From a bacterium (GTDB lineage: Bacteria > Vulcanimicrobiota > Vulcanimicrobiia > Vulcanimicrobiales > SCRA01): a stretch of DNA of 64,000 nt. How positions within the stretch are numbered: the stretch's first letter is position 1; each line of letters begins with the position of its first letter. Shown here piece by piece: positions 63,288-64,000 of the stretch. The notes under the pieces were generated by a model, which was given only the letters and a program-made list of their open reading frames with translations, was not told where the DNA came from and did not search any database. Location: positions 30,652 through 94,651 of the forward strand of contig SCRA01000086.1 of the NCBI GenBank assembly GCA_004297985.1. The letters are read 5' to 3'. The position numbers and the translations under genes are program-made.

Positions 63288-63713
63288 CTAGCCGCGATCG
63301 TTGCGGCAACGGCGGCAGAGGCCGCTGACCTGGAGCTTGAAGTCGCGCGGCTCGAAGCCGACGCCCGCGGCGATTTGGCCGACCAGTTCGTCGAGGTGCG
63401 GGGCTTCCACGTCGGAGAGTTCGTGACAGCGCGTGCAGAGCAGGTGGTGGTGCTTATCGAGGCGCGCCTCGTATCGAGCGGCCGCATTGGGGTACTGGAC
63501 CATCTGAACTAAGCCAAGCTCGCGCAGCAAGTCCAACGTGCGGTAGATCGTCGCCAGGCCAAGAGAAGATAGCTCTTCTTTGGCCCGTTCGTGGATCTCC
63601 TCGGCGTCGAGATGGCCGCCATCGGCCTGGAGTACGCGGAGCACCGCTGCACGTTGGCGTGTAAGCCGGTAACGGGATTGAATCAAGCCCGCGTCGGCCT
63701 TCGCTGCGTCCAT
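63288..63713 (-). CDS. Fur-family metal-dependent regulator
   Basis: A 141-residue Fur-family repressor. The winged helix occupies residues 1-80 (RLTRQRAAVLRVLQADGGHL, then LGLATIYRTLDLLRELGLV). The metal-binding region includes KHHHLLCTRCHELSDVEAP and the terminal CRRC, giving two CxxC pairs for structural zinc, and the His/Asp/Glu of the regulatory site. Fur, Zur and PerR cannot be separated with confidence. Convergent with flhA and divergent from the gene at the right edge. A link to the tandem TonB receptors, often Fur- or Zur-regulated, is possible but they are far away. Confidence 0.92.
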   Translation of the reverse strand: MDAAKADAGLIQSRYRLTRQRAAVLRVLQADGGHLDAEEIHERAKEELSSLGLATIYRTLDLLRELGLVQMVQYPNAAARYEARLDKHHHLLCTRCHELSDVEAPHLDELVGQIAAGVGFEPRDFKLQVSGLCRRCRNDRG

Positions 63714-63796
63714 CGTCCTGGCCCCATTTCTGAAGGACCTTCCGTGGTCCCCCCGCAGAGTCTTCGGTCGTTCGGCCGGCTTCCTCCAGCCCGCGC

Positions 63797-63825
63797 TTGC
63801 GCCGTCGACCCCTACCTGCTAGAAT
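63797..63825 (+). promoter_or_regulatory. Promoter upstream of the truncated last gene
   Basis: TTGCGC (63797-63802), a 17-base spacer and TAGAAT (63820-63825), about 85 bases before the ATG at 63910. The 63714-63909 region is otherwise empty and should also hold the Fur-gene promoter on the minus strand. Confidence 0.55.
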
Positions 63826-63909
63826 CCTTGGGGTTCTCACGGTGGCGCCGTTCTTGGAGCCGCCGTCCCTGTACTCTCCCTGCCGGAAGCCGGTGCGATT
63901 CATCACGTC

Positions 63910-64000
63910 ATGACCTGGAACCGTTGGAAGAATCCGATCAAGGCGCTTCTCGTCGTGGCGATCCTCGCCACGTGCATGTTGGCGATCCTGCCGATCCAGA
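63910..64000 (+). CDS. Start of a membrane or exported protein gene (3' end outside window)
   Basis: About 30 codons are visible: TWNRWKNPIKALLVVAILAT, then CMLAILPIQ. A short basic segment is followed by one hydrophobic helix, so it is a signal anchor or first transmembrane segment. A SecD-type start would look like this, but there is too little to identify. The predicted promoter at 63797-63825 supports a real gene; no strong Shine-Dalgarno sequence is seen. Confidence 0.55.
   Translation, partial: MTWNRWKNPIKALLVVAILATCMLAILPIQ

Noticed and set aside
63454..63906. 150-codon minus-strand ORF spanning the Fur-gene promoter
   Set aside because: It overlaps the Fur-family gene in another frame and the regulatory region, with no motif.

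Overview
The window is high-GC, densely coded bacterial chromosome. The organism looks like a diderm: it has TonB-dependent receptors, a TolC-type outer-membrane channel and an RND pump. It also has features typical of the Gram-positive/Terrabacteria side: a Bacillus-type SOS box (CGAAC-N4-GTTYG) at lexA and a divergent YneA-like LysM protein. This mix, together with Oar-like carboxypeptidase-regulatory TonB receptors, suggests a deep-branching diderm such as candidate phylum Eremiobacterota (WPS-2). That assignment is an inference from gene content; no marker gene was compared.

Layout. 1-10.4 kb: three paralogous, very large TonB-dependent receptors in tandem, the first cut by the window edge, each followed by a hairpin terminator. 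10.4-11.5 kb: a divergent SOS pair (YneA-like LysM protein / lexA) with two SOS boxes. 11.5-14.8 kb: class I glutamine amidotransferase-like peptidase, orphan PTS EIIC and an aluminium-resistance-type PLP enzyme. 14.8-19.7 kb: PilZ, FHA, panC-coaBC-coaX (coenzyme A synthesis) and a histidine kinase, mostly with overlapping stops and starts. 19.7-25.9 kb, minus strand: RND permease, TolC-like channel, adaptor and response regulator. The regulator gene runs tail-to-tail into the kinase gene. 25.9-28.1 kb: dusB, then a winged-helix/nucleotidyltransferase cassette closed by a second, decayed copy of the dusB 3' end. 28.1-33.2 kb: small dimeric-barrel protein, OsmC, sodium:solute symporter, GNAT, class III aminotransferase, START-like protein. 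33.2-35.2 kb: CGNR regulator with a divergent small ORF, a repeat-rich intergenic stretch and a beta-propeller protein. 35.2-37.3 kb: acyl-ACP-reductase-like and quinate-dehydrogenase-like pair. 37.3-38.6 kb: IS607-type element with an internally deleted TnpB. 38.7-48.1 kb: greA, lysS, a small secreted protein, ppc, SDR, truA, chemoreceptor, rplM-rpsI. 48.1-49.8 kb: GAF-PAS-nucleotide cyclase.

49.8-63.2 kb is the most unusual part: one continuous run of 15 short, overlapping genes for a flagellar-type type III secretion apparatus. The order is FlgB-like, FlgC, FliE, FliF, FliH-like, FliI, lytic transglycosylase, retropepsin-like protease, FliK-like, FlgG-like, FliM-like, FliN, FliP, FliQ, FliR, FlhB, FlhA. 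The export gate, ATPase, MS-ring and C-ring pieces are all present but trimmed. FliF ends in a segment resembling the FliG middle domain, and no separate FliG with a torque domain, stator, hook cap or flagellin is seen. The locus may encode a reduced flagellum whose remaining parts lie elsewhere, or a flagellum-derived secretion machine. A Fur-family regulator and the start of a membrane protein gene close the window.

Regulatory signals recur. Several genes have a -10 hexamer (TAGAAT, TATAGT or TATCCT) so close to the start codon that leaderless or near-leaderless transcription is likely. Overlapping ATGA/GTGA junctions are the rule inside operons.
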